Source: Xanthomonas sp. (GTDB lineage Bacteria; Pseudomonadota; Gammaproteobacteria; Xanthomonadales; Xanthomonadaceae). From it: DNA of 64,000 bases. The position numbers were made by a program, and so were the translations under genes. Each line of letters starts with the position of its first letter. The stretch's first letter is position 1. The stretch lies in assembly GCA_018262705.1 (NCBI GenBank), contig JADFDQ010000010.1:51202-115201 (forward strand), written 5' to 3'. Under the pieces are notes generated by a model. That model searched no databases and was not told where the DNA came from. It was given only the letters and a program-made list of their open reading frames with translations. Below are positions 55,777 through 64,000 of the stretch, one piece after another.

Positions 55777-57180
55777 TCAAACCAGTCCGAAGGCGTAGTA
55801 CAGCCCGATCACCACGAACACCGCCAGCGTTTTGATCACGGTGACGGCGAAAATATCCTTGTAGGCCTGTCTGTGGCTCAGGCCGGTGACCGCCAGCAAA
55901 GTAATTACCGCGCCGTTGTGCGGCAGGGTGTCCATGCCGCCGGAGGCCATCGCGGCGACGCGATGCAGCACTTCCATCGGGATGCCCGCAGCGTTGGCGT
56001 TGGCGATGAAGGTGTCGGCCATCGCCGCCAGCGCAATGCTCATGCCGCCGGACGCGCTGCCGGTGATGCCGGCCAGTGCGGACACCGTCACCGCTTCGTT
56101 GACCAGTGGGTTGGGGATCGATCCCAGCGCGTGGGCGACGAACAGAAAGCCGGGCAGGGCGGCGATCACCGCGCCGAAGCCATATTCCGAGGCGGTGTTC
56201 ATGCCGGCCAGCAGTGCACCGGAAATCGCGGATTTGCTGCCTTCGGCAAAGCTGCGCGCCACCGGCTTCCACGCAAATGCGAGCACGCACAGGATGCCCA
56301 GCAGCAGCGCGCCCTCAACCGCCCAGATCGCGGTCACCTTCGACACTTCCTGCACCACCGGCGCCGGGTTGCCGATCACCGCCGGCACGAAGCTGGTGCT
56401 GTCGCCGTAGTGCTGCGGAATCCACAGCGTCAGCAGTTTGTTGAACACGCCCACGACGACCAGCGGCAGGATCGCAACCAGCGGATTGGCGAGCTTGCTT
56501 TCCGCAAACGGCACCGGCTCGTTGACCAGCGTTGCCGCGTCGCCATAGCCTTCGCCGGCGCGCAGCGCCACCCGTCGGCGCCGGTTCAGATAGCTCAGCC
56601 CGACGATCAGGATGAACACGCCGCCCAGCGTGCCCAGCCACGGCGCCGCCCAGGTGTTGGTGCTGAAAAACGTGGTCGGGATGATGTTCTGGATCTGTGG
56701 CGTGCCGGGCAGGGCGTCCATGGTGAAAGTGAACGCGCCCAGCGCGATCGTCCCCGGAATCAGCCGCTTGGGGATGTCGCCCTGGCGGAACAATTCGGCG
56801 GCGAACGGATAGACCGCGAACACCACCACGAACAACGACACCCCGCCGTAGGTAAGCAGCGCGCAGACCAGCACGATCGACAGGATCGCGCGCTGCGCGC
56901 CGACCACCTTGATCGTGGAGGCGACGATGGACTTGGAAAATCCCGAAGTTTCGATGACCTTGCCGAACAGCGCGCCAAGCAGAAACACCGGGAAGTACAG
57001 CTTCAGGAAGCCGACCATTTTCTCCATGAACAGGCCGGTGAACATCGGTGCGACCAGCGCCGGGTCGGTCAGCAGCACCGCGCCCAGCGCCGCCACCGGG
57101 GCGAACAGAATCACGCTGTGGCCGCGGTAGGCCATCAGCATCAAAAAACACAGTGCCGCCAAAACGATCAGGAACGCCAT
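55777..57180 (-). CDS. GntP-family gluconate/organic-acid permease
   Basis: This 467-residue inner-membrane transporter has about 12-14 hydrophobic segments and GntP-family landmarks: FMEKMVGFLKLYFPVFLLGA, LTYGGVSLFVVVFAVYPFAA, GTPQIQNIIPTTFF and GGMDTLPHNGAVITLL. GntP proteins carry gluconate, citrate or related acids by H+ symport; some relatives carry hydroxybutyrate. It is divergent from the TonB receptor at 57340, with 159 bp between them. Confidence 0.9.
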   Translation of the reverse strand: MAFLIVLAALCFLMLMAYRGHSVILFAPVAALGAVLLTDPALVAPMFTGLFMEKMVGFLKLYFPVFLLGALFGKVIETSGFSKSIVASTIKVVGAQRAILSIVLVCALLTYGGVSLFVVVFAVYPFAAELFRQGDIPKRLIPGTIALGAFTFTMDALPGTPQIQNIIPTTFFSTNTWAAPWLGTLGGVFILIVGLSYLNRRRRVALRAGEGYGDAATLVNEPVPFAESKLANPLVAILPLVVVGVFNKLLTLWIPQHYGDSTSFVPAVIGNPAPVVQEVSKVTAIWAVEGALLLGILCVLAFAWKPVARSFAEGSKSAISGALLAGMNTASEYGFGAVIAALPGFLFVAHALGSIPNPLVNEAVTVSALAGITGSASGGMSIALAAMADTFIANANAAGIPMEVLHRVAAMASGGMDTLPHNGAVITLLAVTGLSHRQAYKDIFAVTVIKTLAVFVVIGLYYAFGLV

Positions 57181-57339
57181 CGTCCGACCCGGTCAGGAAT
57201 CCGGCGGACAGTGTGATTGTGAACGGGGTCGCCCTCCCATTGTCCGAACGTTCAATACCGCCCGCGGCAACGAATCCTTAACGTAGCCGCCATCGGCCGC
57301 AATGGCGTGGCCCGCGACGTGCACCCGCAGGAGGGGCAG

Positions 57340-59667
57340 ATGAAACGCAAGCAATTGAGCATCGCGATCCAGAGCGTACTGGTCGCTTCCCTGTTGATCG
57401 CCGCTCCGGCGCTGGCCGCAGAGCAGAACGAGGAACAGGGCCAACCGCAGGCGCAGGCTCAGGACGCGCAGGCCAAACCGCGTACCAGCCCGCCGACTGC
57501 AGCGACCCAACTGGAAACGGTGACGGTCACCGCGCGCCGCCGCGTCGAGCCGATCCAGGAGGTGCCGGTGGCGGTGTCGGCTTTCGGCGAAACCGAACTG
57601 CGCGACATGCAGGCCAGCAACGTCGACGGCCTGCAGAGCTCGGTGCCGAACATGAACATCGTGCAGGGCCGCGGCTCGGCCAACAGCGTCAACGTGTTCA
57701 TCCGCGGCATCGGCCAGCCGGACGCGCTGCAGACCTTCGATCCGGGCGTCGGCATGTATGTCGATGACGTCTATTACTCGCGCATCAACGGCGCGCTGTT
57801 CTCGCTGTTCGACATCGCCCAGATCGAAGTGCTGCGCGGCCCGCAGGGCACGCTGTACGGCAAGAACTCGACCGGTGGCGCGATCAAGCTGACCACCAAG
57901 GATCCGTTCGATTACGAAGGCGGCAGCGTCGAGATGACGGTCGGCAACTACGGACGTGCGGAAGGGCGGTTCTACGTCGGCGGCAAGCTCAGCGACACCG
58001 TGGCCGGCAGCATTGCCGGTGCCTGGATCACCAACAACGGCTACGTCCGCGATGCCGTCACCGGTCGCCACTACAACGACGACGACACCCGCGCCATTCG
58101 CGCCAAGCTGGCCTTCGAACCCAGCGACTCGTTCAATGCGACCTTCAGCTTCGACTACACCGATCAGAACGCGTCGTTGACGATGGGCCGTCCGACGGCG
58201 CCGCTGATCGCCACCGATCTTGTCGGCGGGTTCGGTCCGTATGTCTTGCTGCCGACGCCGACCGGGACGTTCGACTATCGTGCCCGTTCGTCGTTTGGTC
58301 CGGACAAAGGGCAGGACATGACCCACAAGGGCGTGTCGCTGATCATGAACTGGAACATCAACGACGCCTGGCTGCTGAAGAGCATCACCGCGTGGCGCAA
58401 GCTCGACACCGCGTCCTACATCGACATCGACGCTTCGCAGTTCGAGTTGGGTGACGTCTTCGTCGGCGTCCACCAGCGCCAGTGGAGTCAGGAACTGCAG
58501 CTGCAATACCAAAGCGACAACCTGAAGGCGATTTTCGGCGCCTACTATCTGAATGAACGGCTTCCGTCGCATCAGGAAGCCTATGCCGACGATCTGCTGC
58601 GCTTCTTGGGCACGCCGTTCACCTTCCTGCGCACCATCGACGACGATCTGCACACGCGCAGCAGCGCTTTCTTCGTCAACGTCGATTGGTCGATCAACGC
58701 GGCGTGGTCGCTTGCTGCCGGCGTGCGCTGGTCGCGCGACAGCAAGTTCTATTACCGCACCACCAGCGCGTTCTTCGGGCCTCCGCTGGGCGCGTTCAGC
58801 GCCGATCCACAGGCGGTTATCCCCGGCATCAGCCACAGCTGGAGCGCGGTAACGCCGTCGGTCAGCCTGAAGTACAAATTCAACGAACAGGCGATGGCCT
58901 ATCTGTCGGCCAACCGTGGCTTCAAGTCCGGCGGTTTCAACGGCCGCGCCAACTCGCAGGCTGAGTCGAACAACCCGATCTTCGATCCCGAGTTCGTCTG
59001 GACCTACGAAGCCGGCCTGAAACTGCAGTCGGCGGACAACCGCCTGCGCGGCAACTTCACCGCCTTCCACAGCAATTACCAGGATTTTCAGGCGCGCGTG
59101 TCGGAGGTTATTCAAAGCGGGGGATTGCCGACGTTCGCATTCCCGGTGCTGAACGCCGCGCGGATGACCATCGATGGCTTCGAGATCGAGGGCGGCGCCC
59201 TGCTTGGAAAGTCCACCACGCTGAGCGGGCAATTGAGCTGGATGCACGCGCGCTACAAGGAATTCAACGACCTGCGCCTGGATCCCAGCCGTCCCGACTA
59301 CAACCCGCACATCCACGACCACGTGCCGTTCTCGCCGGATTTCACCGGCAAAATTGCGCTCCAGCATGGGTTTGACCTGAGCAACGGCGCGATGCTGAGC
59401 GTCGGCGGCGACGTGTCCTATCGCAGCGAGACCTGGCTGTCGGTGGACAACCGGCCGAACCTGCGCCAGGGTGCCTACACGCTGGTCGGGCTGTACGGTG
59501 TGTGGGACTCTCCGCAGGGCGTCTGGCAGGTGCGCGCCGGCGTGCGCAACCTGACCGACAAGACCTACATGACCGAAGGGCAGGAGTTCTCCAGCGTCGG
59601 CAACATCCAGACCGGATATTTCGGCTGGCCGCGCAATTATTACCTGTCCGTGCGCTACAACTTCTGA
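57340..59667 (+). CDS. TonB-dependent outer-membrane receptor
   Basis: This 775-residue receptor has a signal peptide (residues 1-28, ending PALAA) and a Gln-rich linker. A TonB-box-like ETVTVTARRR is near residues 62-71. The plug domain has VFIRGIG and the VLRGPQGTLYGKNSTGGAI signature. The barrel ends YLSVRYNF with terminal Phe. The frame opens at 57307; the ATG at 57340 has GGAGGGG 6 nt upstream. Ligand unknown. Divergent orientation with the GntP permease raises the possibility of a linked uptake route. Confidence 0.92.
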   Translation: MKRKQLSIAIQSVLVASLLIAAPALAAEQNEEQGQPQAQAQDAQAKPRTSPPTAATQLETVTVTARRRVEPIQEVPVAVSAFGETELRDMQASNVDGLQSSVPNMNIVQGRGSANSVNVFIRGIGQPDALQTFDPGVGMYVDDVYYSRINGALFSLFDIAQIEVLRGPQGTLYGKNSTGGAIKLTTKDPFDYEGGSVEMTVGNYGRAEGRFYVGGKLSDTVAGSIAGAWITNNGYVRDAVTGRHYNDDDTRAIRAKLAFEPSDSFNATFSFDYTDQNASLTMGRPTAPLIATDLVGGFGPYVLLPTPTGTFDYRARSSFGPDKGQDMTHKGVSLIMNWNINDAWLLKSITAWRKLDTASYIDIDASQFELGDVFVGVHQRQWSQELQLQYQSDNLKAIFGAYYLNERLPSHQEAYADDLLRFLGTPFTFLRTIDDDLHTRSSAFFVNVDWSINAAWSLAAGVRWSRDSKFYYRTTSAFFGPPLGAFSADPQAVIPGISHSWSAVTPSVSLKYKFNEQAMAYLSANRGFKSGGFNGRANSQAESNNPIFDPEFVWTYEAGLKLQSADNRLRGNFTAFHSNYQDFQARVSEVIQSGGLPTFAFPVLNAARMTIDGFEIEGGALLGKSTTLSGQLSWMHARYKEFNDLRLDPSRPDYNPHIHDHVPFSPDFTGKIALQHGFDLSNGAMLSVGGDVSYRSETWLSVDNRPNLRQGAYTLVGLYGVWDSPQGVWQVRAGVRNLTDKTYMTEGQEFSSVGNIQTGYFGWPRNYYLSVRYNF

Positions 59668-59710
59668 CCGGGCGCTGCTTGACCGGGCGATCCGCCACGG
59701 AACTGCAACA

Positions 59711-59740
59711 CGCGACGGCGGGCTTTGGCTCGCCGTCGCG
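59711..59740 (+). terminator. hairpin after the TonB receptor
   Basis: CGCGACGGCG and CGCCGTCGCG form a perfect 10-bp stem with a 10-nt loop, 44 nt after the receptor stop. No T tract follows, so it may be a weak terminator or an mRNA-stabilising hairpin. Confidence 0.5.
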
Positions 59741-59800
59741 CTATCCTCTCCGGCAAATGTGCCCCACTGACGCACTTCATCCGGTCGTGACGAGGACGCG

Positions 59801-62800
59801 ATGCTGAGCCTTCCGGTCGTGGTGGCCGCTGCGCTGGTGTGGATGGCGCTGCTGTTCGGCACCGCGATCTACGCCGAACGCCATCCCGGCGTGCTTTCGC
59901 GGCAATGGCGTCACGTCTATGCGCTGTCGCTGGCGGTGCATTGCACGTCGTGGACGTTCTACGGCACCGTCACCCAGGCCGCGCGCTACGGCTGGCCGCT
60001 GCCGCCCACCTTCATCGGCGCGATCTTGTTTTACACGTTGGCGCTGGCGTTCATGGCACGCCTGGTTCGACTTGCGCGCGCCAGCAATGCGACCTCGATC
60101 GCCGACCTGATCGCCACCCGGCTGGGCAAGGACGCCTGGCTTGCGGCGGTGGTGACGCTGGTCGCGGTGCTCGGGCTGATTCCCTACATCGCCCTGCAGC
60201 TGCAGGCGATCACCATGAGCCTGACCGCGCTGACGGTCGGGTTTGATGCCGCCGAGGTGGCGGCGATGCCGCCATGGCGTGACGGCGCGCTGTACGTTGC
60301 GCTGGCAATGGCGGCGTTTGCGATCCTGTTCGGCACCCGACGGGTCAGCGCCGCCGAGCACAACCGTGGGCTGGTGCTGGCGCTGGCGTTCGAGTCGATC
60401 TTCAAGCTGGCGGCGATGCTGGCGCTGGGCGCTTTCCTATGGCTGGGGTTGCGCGATGTTCCGGAGCTGACGACGGCATCGGTTTCGGTGCCGCAGGCTG
60501 CCGGCGGCTTCGTGCCGCTGGTGATCCTCGGCGCGCTGGCGATGTTCGTGATGCCGCACCAGTTTCACGTCGCGGTGGTGGAATGCCGCGATGAACGCGA
60601 CGTGCGCACGGCGCGCTGGCAGTTCCCGCTGTATCTGCTGCTGATCGCTTTGCCGACACTGCCGGCTGCGCGCGCCGGCGCGGCCCTGCTGGGCGACCGG
60701 GTGCCGTCCGACATGATCACGCTGGCCCTGCCGCTGGCACAGGGCCATGCCGGGATGGCCCTGCTGGTCTTCCTCGGCGGCCTGAGCGCGGCCACCGGCA
60801 TGGTGATCGTCGCCACCTTGACGCTGAGCCTGATGATCGGCAACCACTGGTTTGCGCCGGGGCTGCTGCGCAGCGCTTGGGCCGGCGGTCGCGGCGGCGA
60901 CGACGACCACCGTCGTAGCCTGCTGCTGCTGCGGCGCGGCGGCATCCTCGCCATCATGCTGCTGGGCTGGGCTTATGCTCGGCTGGTCAGCGGCAACGAA
61001 GCGCTGGCGGATGTCGGAGCCGTGTCCTTTTCGGCGCTGGCCACGCTGGTTCCGGCGCTGGGTTTTGCGGTCTGGCGGCCGCAGACGCCGCCGCTCGCGG
61101 CAAGTTTGGGGATCCTGGCCGGTTTTGCGGCCTGGCTGTGGGTGATGCTGGTGCCGCTGCTTGCCGTCAGCGCCGGAGTCGATCCGGATTGGCTGCACGC
61201 CGGGCCGTTCGGGCAGCAGTGGCTGGCGCCGGAAGCCATTTTCGGGTTGACTGGCTGGAGTCAGGTCGGACGTGCGGTCGGCGTCAGCCTGTTCGTCGGC
61301 ACCACGACGACCCTGCTGCTGTCGGTGCTGCGCGACAAACGCGATCAGGCCGAGTTGCGCGGGGCCGATCTGGCTGCGCTGCGCAGCGCCGGCCGTCGTT
61401 TTTTGCCTCCGGAACGCGTGGAAACCCTGCTGCGCGCCGCGCCCGAAATCGGCCCGGTGCCGCATGCCATCGAATCGCGCCTCGAACATGAGCTGGCCGC
61501 GGTGCTGGGCAGCGCCTCGGCGCGGCTGCTGCTGGATGCCGCGCGCCGCGATGCGCCGGGTGCCGATCTGGAAACGGTCGCCGCGATCGTTGACGAAGCT
61601 GCGCAGGATCTGCGCTTCAACCAGCGCCTGCTGGAAGCGGCGCTGGAGAACATGAGCCAGGGCATCAGCGTGGTCGATGCGCAGCTGCAGCTGGTGGCGT
61701 GGAACCACCGCTACGAAGAATTGCTGGGCTATCCGCGCGGGTTGCTGCGCGTGGGCATGCCGATCGCGGAGGCTTCGCGCTGGGCGCTGCGTGAAATCGC
61801 CGGAATCGATTCCGACCGTGACGCCTCGGCGCTGCAGCGGCGTCTGGCCCACATGCGCGCCGGCACGCCGCATCTGTCCGAGCGCCGCTTCAAGGACGGC
61901 AACATCGTCGAAATTCGCGGCAACCCGATGCCGGGCGGAGGCTTCGTCGCCACCTTTACCGACGTCAGCGCGTTTCGTCAGGCGGAAGTCGAACTCAAGC
62001 GCAGCAACGAAACCCTCGAACAGCGCGTGGTCGAACGCACCGCGCTGCTGGAGTCGGCCAAGCGCGAGGCCGAACATGCCAACGACGCCAAGAGCCGCTT
62101 CCTTGCCGCGATCGGGCATGATCTGATGCAGCCGCTGCACGCGGCGCACCTGTTGACCGACGCCCTGCAACAGCACGGCTCGCAGACGCAGCGCGAGCTG
62201 GCGCGCCAGATCGGCGGCGCGCTCGATTCGACCACCGACCTGCTTGGCACGCTGCTGGACATGTCGCGGCTGGAAGCGGGCGGACTGGTGCCGGAACCGC
62301 GCGAGTTTCCGCTGGCCGAGGTGTTCGATCCGTTGGTCGCCCAGTTCCGGGTGCTGGCTCAGGAGCGCGGGCTGCGCCTGCGCTTTGTTCCGACCCGGGT
62401 CTGGGTGCGCAGCGACCCGCAGCTGCTGCGGCGCGTGCTGCAGAACTTCCTCGCCAACGCGCTGCGCTACACCGCGCGCGGCAGCGTGCTGCTGGGCGTT
62501 CGGCGCAGCGGCGGGCAGCTGCGGATCGAAGTGCATGACACCGGCCCGGGGATTGCTCCGGCCCAGCGGGAGCTGATTTTCGAGGAGTTCCGGCGCGGTG
62601 ACGAAGGGCGCGGGCAGGGTCTCGGACTCGGACTGGGGCTGGCGATCGCGCGCCGCATCGCCGAACTGTTGGGAACCGACGTCGGTTTGTCCAGCACACC
62701 GGGGCAGGGCAGCTGTTTTTCGATCGCCGTGCCGCAGGCGTCCGGCCGGGTGTTGCCGCGCAGCCCGACGCGCAGCCTGAGCGGTTTGCGGATCCTCATC

Positions 62801-63184
62801 GTCGACAACGAGGCGCAGGCCGGTGCGGCGCTGGAAACCGTACTGCGCGGTTGGGGCTGCCGGTCGATCGTGGCGCTGGATGGACAGTCCGCGCGAGCGG
62901 CGCTGGTCGAAGCCCCCTGCGACCTTTGGCTCTTCGATTACCACCTCGACGCCGGGGATACCGGGGTTGCGCTGCATGCGCGCCTGTGCAGCGAATTTGA
63001 ACCGGTTCCGTGTCTGATTCTCAGCGCCGATCAGACCGGCGCAGTGCGCAATGCGGCGCAGGAAGCCGGACTGTCGCTGCTGATGAAGCCGCTGCGGCCG
63101 CTGGCGCTCAAATCGGTGCTCGACCGGATGCTGGCGGCGCGAGGCTCGGTAGCGGCGCACGGCACCGGATCGGAATTTTCCTAG
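59801..63184 (+). CDS. symporter-PAS hybrid sensor histidine kinase
   Basis: This 1127-residue membrane sensor has an N-terminal sodium/solute-symporter-like domain with about 12-13 TM helices (residues 1-510, e.g. LIPYIALQLQAITMSL). A PAS domain follows (LENMSQGISVVDAQLQLVAW, about 615-725), then a coiled coil. The HisKA domain has phosphoacceptor H773 (AAIGHDLMQPLHAAH). The HATPase has NFLANALRYT, DTGPGI and GLGLGLAIA. A C-terminal receiver carries D1046 (LFDYHLDAGDTG). The architecture is CbrA/ErcS'-like: a transporter domain may sense solute flux. The start at 59801 begins the first TM helix. A GacA-like regulator follows 83 bp downstream. Confidence 0.93.
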   Translation: MLSLPVVVAAALVWMALLFGTAIYAERHPGVLSRQWRHVYALSLAVHCTSWTFYGTVTQAARYGWPLPPTFIGAILFYTLALAFMARLVRLARASNATSIADLIATRLGKDAWLAAVVTLVAVLGLIPYIALQLQAITMSLTALTVGFDAAEVAAMPPWRDGALYVALAMAAFAILFGTRRVSAAEHNRGLVLALAFESIFKLAAMLALGAFLWLGLRDVPELTTASVSVPQAAGGFVPLVILGALAMFVMPHQFHVAVVECRDERDVRTARWQFPLYLLLIALPTLPAARAGAALLGDRVPSDMITLALPLAQGHAGMALLVFLGGLSAATGMVIVATLTLSLMIGNHWFAPGLLRSAWAGGRGGDDDHRRSLLLLRRGGILAIMLLGWAYARLVSGNEALADVGAVSFSALATLVPALGFAVWRPQTPPLAASLGILAGFAAWLWVMLVPLLAVSAGVDPDWLHAGPFGQQWLAPEAIFGLTGWSQVGRAVGVSLFVGTTTTLLLSVLRDKRDQAELRGADLAALRSAGRRFLPPERVETLLRAAPEIGPVPHAIESRLEHELAAVLGSASARLLLDAARRDAPGADLETVAAIVDEAAQDLRFNQRLLEAALENMSQGISVVDAQLQLVAWNHRYEELLGYPRGLLRVGMPIAEASRWALREIAGIDSDRDASALQRRLAHMRAGTPHLSERRFKDGNIVEIRGNPMPGGGFVATFTDVSAFRQAEVELKRSNETLEQRVVERTALLESAKREAEHANDAKSRFLAAIGHDLMQPLHAAHLLTDALQQHGSQTQRELARQIGGALDSTTDLLGTLLDMSRLEAGGLVPEPREFPLAEVFDPLVAQFRVLAQERGLRLRFVPTRVWVRSDPQLLRRVLQNFLANALRYTARGSVLLGVRRSGGQLRIEVHDTGPGIAPAQRELIFEEFRRGDEGRGQGLGLGLGLAIARRIAELLGTDVGLSSTPGQGSCFSIAVPQASGRVLPRSPTRSLSGLRILIVDNEAQAGAALETVLRGWGCRSIVALDGQSARAALVEAPCDLWLFDYHLDAGDTGVALHARLCSEFEPVPCLILSADQTGAVRNAAQEAGLSLLMKPLRPLALKSVLDRMLAARGSVAAHGTGSEFS

Positions 63185-63267
63185 GCGCAGACGCGCACTT
63201 GTCTGCTTGGTTGAACGCGGATCACGCGGTACTTTGTGCGCACAGCATCCAAACGGGGGGAAGCACA

Positions 63268-63921
63268 GTGGCGATCAGGGTATTCATCGTGGACGACCAT
63301 GCGTTGGTTCGCACCGGATTTCGCATGATCCTGGCATCGGAGAGTGATATCGAAGTGGTCGGGGAGGCCGACAGCGCCGAATCCGCACTGCCGGAAATTC
63401 GTCGACTCAAACCGGACGTCGTGTTGTGCGACCTGCATCTGCCGGGCCTGAGCGGGCTGGAATTGACCGAACGGATCGTCCGCGGCGATCACGGCAGCCG
63501 GGTCATCGCGATTTCGGTGTTGGAAGACGGGCCGATGCCGCGCCGCTTGCTGGAAGCCGGAGCATGGGGATATGTCGGCAAGGGCTGCGATGCTTCCGAA
63601 TTGCTGCGCGCCGTGCGCGACGTGGCGCGCGGCAAACGCTATCTGGCCAGTGCGATTGCCCAGGGACTGGCGTTGTCCCAGCTGCACGGAGAGTCCGGCT
63701 CGCCCTTCGACAGCCTGACCCCGCGCGAACTGGAGGTGGCGCTGCTGCTCAACCAGGGCTTGCGGCAAGAGGCGATCGCCAAGCGCTTGAGCCTGAGCGC
63801 CAAGACCATCAATACCCACAAGACCCATTTGTTCGACAAGCTCGGCATCAGCGACAACATCGCGCTGGCGCGTCTGGTGAGCCAGTTCGGTCTGATTGAT
63901 CCGGCCCACGCATTGCATTGA
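63268..63921 (+). CDS. GacA/UvrY-like NarL-family response regulator
   Basis: This 217-residue regulator has an N-terminal receiver with D9, D10 and phosphoacceptor D55 (VVLCDLHLPGLSG), and K105 (GYVGKGC). The LuxR-type HTH is at about 145-210 (LTPRELEVALLLNQGLRQEA; LSLSAKTINTHKTHLFDKLG). Sequence and length match GacA/UvrY, which drives CsrA-sequestering small RNAs. Start is GTG 63268 with a GGGGGGAAG ribosome site; no ATG is available before the conserved core. It lies directly after the hybrid kinase, its likely partner. A CAGGGGR array starts at its stop codon. Confidence 0.92.
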   Translation: MAIRVFIVDDHALVRTGFRMILASESDIEVVGEADSAESALPEIRRLKPDVVLCDLHLPGLSGLELTERIVRGDHGSRVIAISVLEDGPMPRRLLEAGAWGYVGKGCDASELLRAVRDVARGKRYLASAIAQGLALSQLHGESGSPFDSLTPRELEVALLLNQGLRQEAIAKRLSLSAKTINTHKTHLFDKLGISDNIALARLVSQFGLIDPAHALH

Positions 63922-64000
63922 CAGGGGACAGGGGGCAGGGGACAGGGGGCAGGGGGCAGGGGACAGGGGACAGGGGACAGGGGACAGGGGACAGGGGACA
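63922..64000 (+). repeat. CAGGGGR heptamer tandem array at the window edge
   Basis: At least 11 uninterrupted 7-bp units CAGGGGA or CAGGGGG start at the base after the response-regulator stop codon and continue to the last base, so the true length is unknown. Four-G runs every 7 nt on the coding strand could form G-quadruplexes in DNA or in the 3' mRNA. Related shorter arrays are at 2035-2212 and 3401-3428. Confidence 0.95.

Overview
The window is a GC-rich, gene-dense stretch of a gammaproteobacterial chromosome. Gene content and protein style point to the Xanthomonadales/Lysobacterales (Xanthomonadaceae or Rhodanobacteraceae-like): TyrA with a C-terminal ACT domain, a DUF1631 protein, an Oar-type TonB receptor, a GacA-like regulator, and G-rich CAGGGGN heptamer repeats placed just after stop codons. 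This assignment comes from recognising protein families, not from a database search.

Layout. 1-17.4 kb is core chromosome: dnaK (with a sigma-32-like promoter) and dnaJ, tyrA, a DUF1631 gene, dapB, purE-purK, sodB, a grxD / YciK-like SDR / yhgN operon, an Oar-like TonB receptor and ppnN. 17.59-35.07 kb is an integrated element. It is bounded by a 49-bp direct repeat that is the 3' part of tRNA-Val(CAC). It carries a tyrosine integrase at its left end, an orphan BrnA antitoxin with a decayed BrnT, and a complete type I restriction-modification operon with two extra small genes between hsdS and hsdR. It also holds IS3 and ParM-like remnants, about 2.4 kb of largely non-coding DNA built from several repeat families, umuDC, an SRAP gene, two fragments of one Rossmann-like phage/plasmid gene, and a TrfA-type replication initiator next to an iteron/DnaA-box origin. 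It looks like a plasmid that acquired, or was captured by, a tRNA-specific integrase.

35.1-41.2 kb is a polysaccharide export/chain-length cluster (Wza-like OPX lipoprotein, Wzc-like tyrosine kinase, membrane J-domain protein, TPR protein). No glycosyltransferases are in view. 41.3-57.2 kb is core again: acnA; an AbrB/PIN toxin-antitoxin pair; a small secreted protein; the minus-strand run secreted protein-nudJ-mnmA-hflD; clpS-clpA; a phosphopantetheinyl transferase; small membrane proteins; an alpha/beta hydrolase; dinB; and a GntP permease. 57.3-64 kb has a second TonB receptor, a large symporter-PAS-hybrid histidine kinase and a GacA-like response regulator, and ends inside a CAGGGGR heptamer tandem repeat.

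The parts most worth a second look are the repeat architecture of the element (covarying triloop hairpins, helically phased CTAG sites, ten 21-bp repeats, four 22-bp iterons, three 11-bp-phased GGGGACA pairs near both att sites) and the two unassigned small genes inside the hsdMSR operon.
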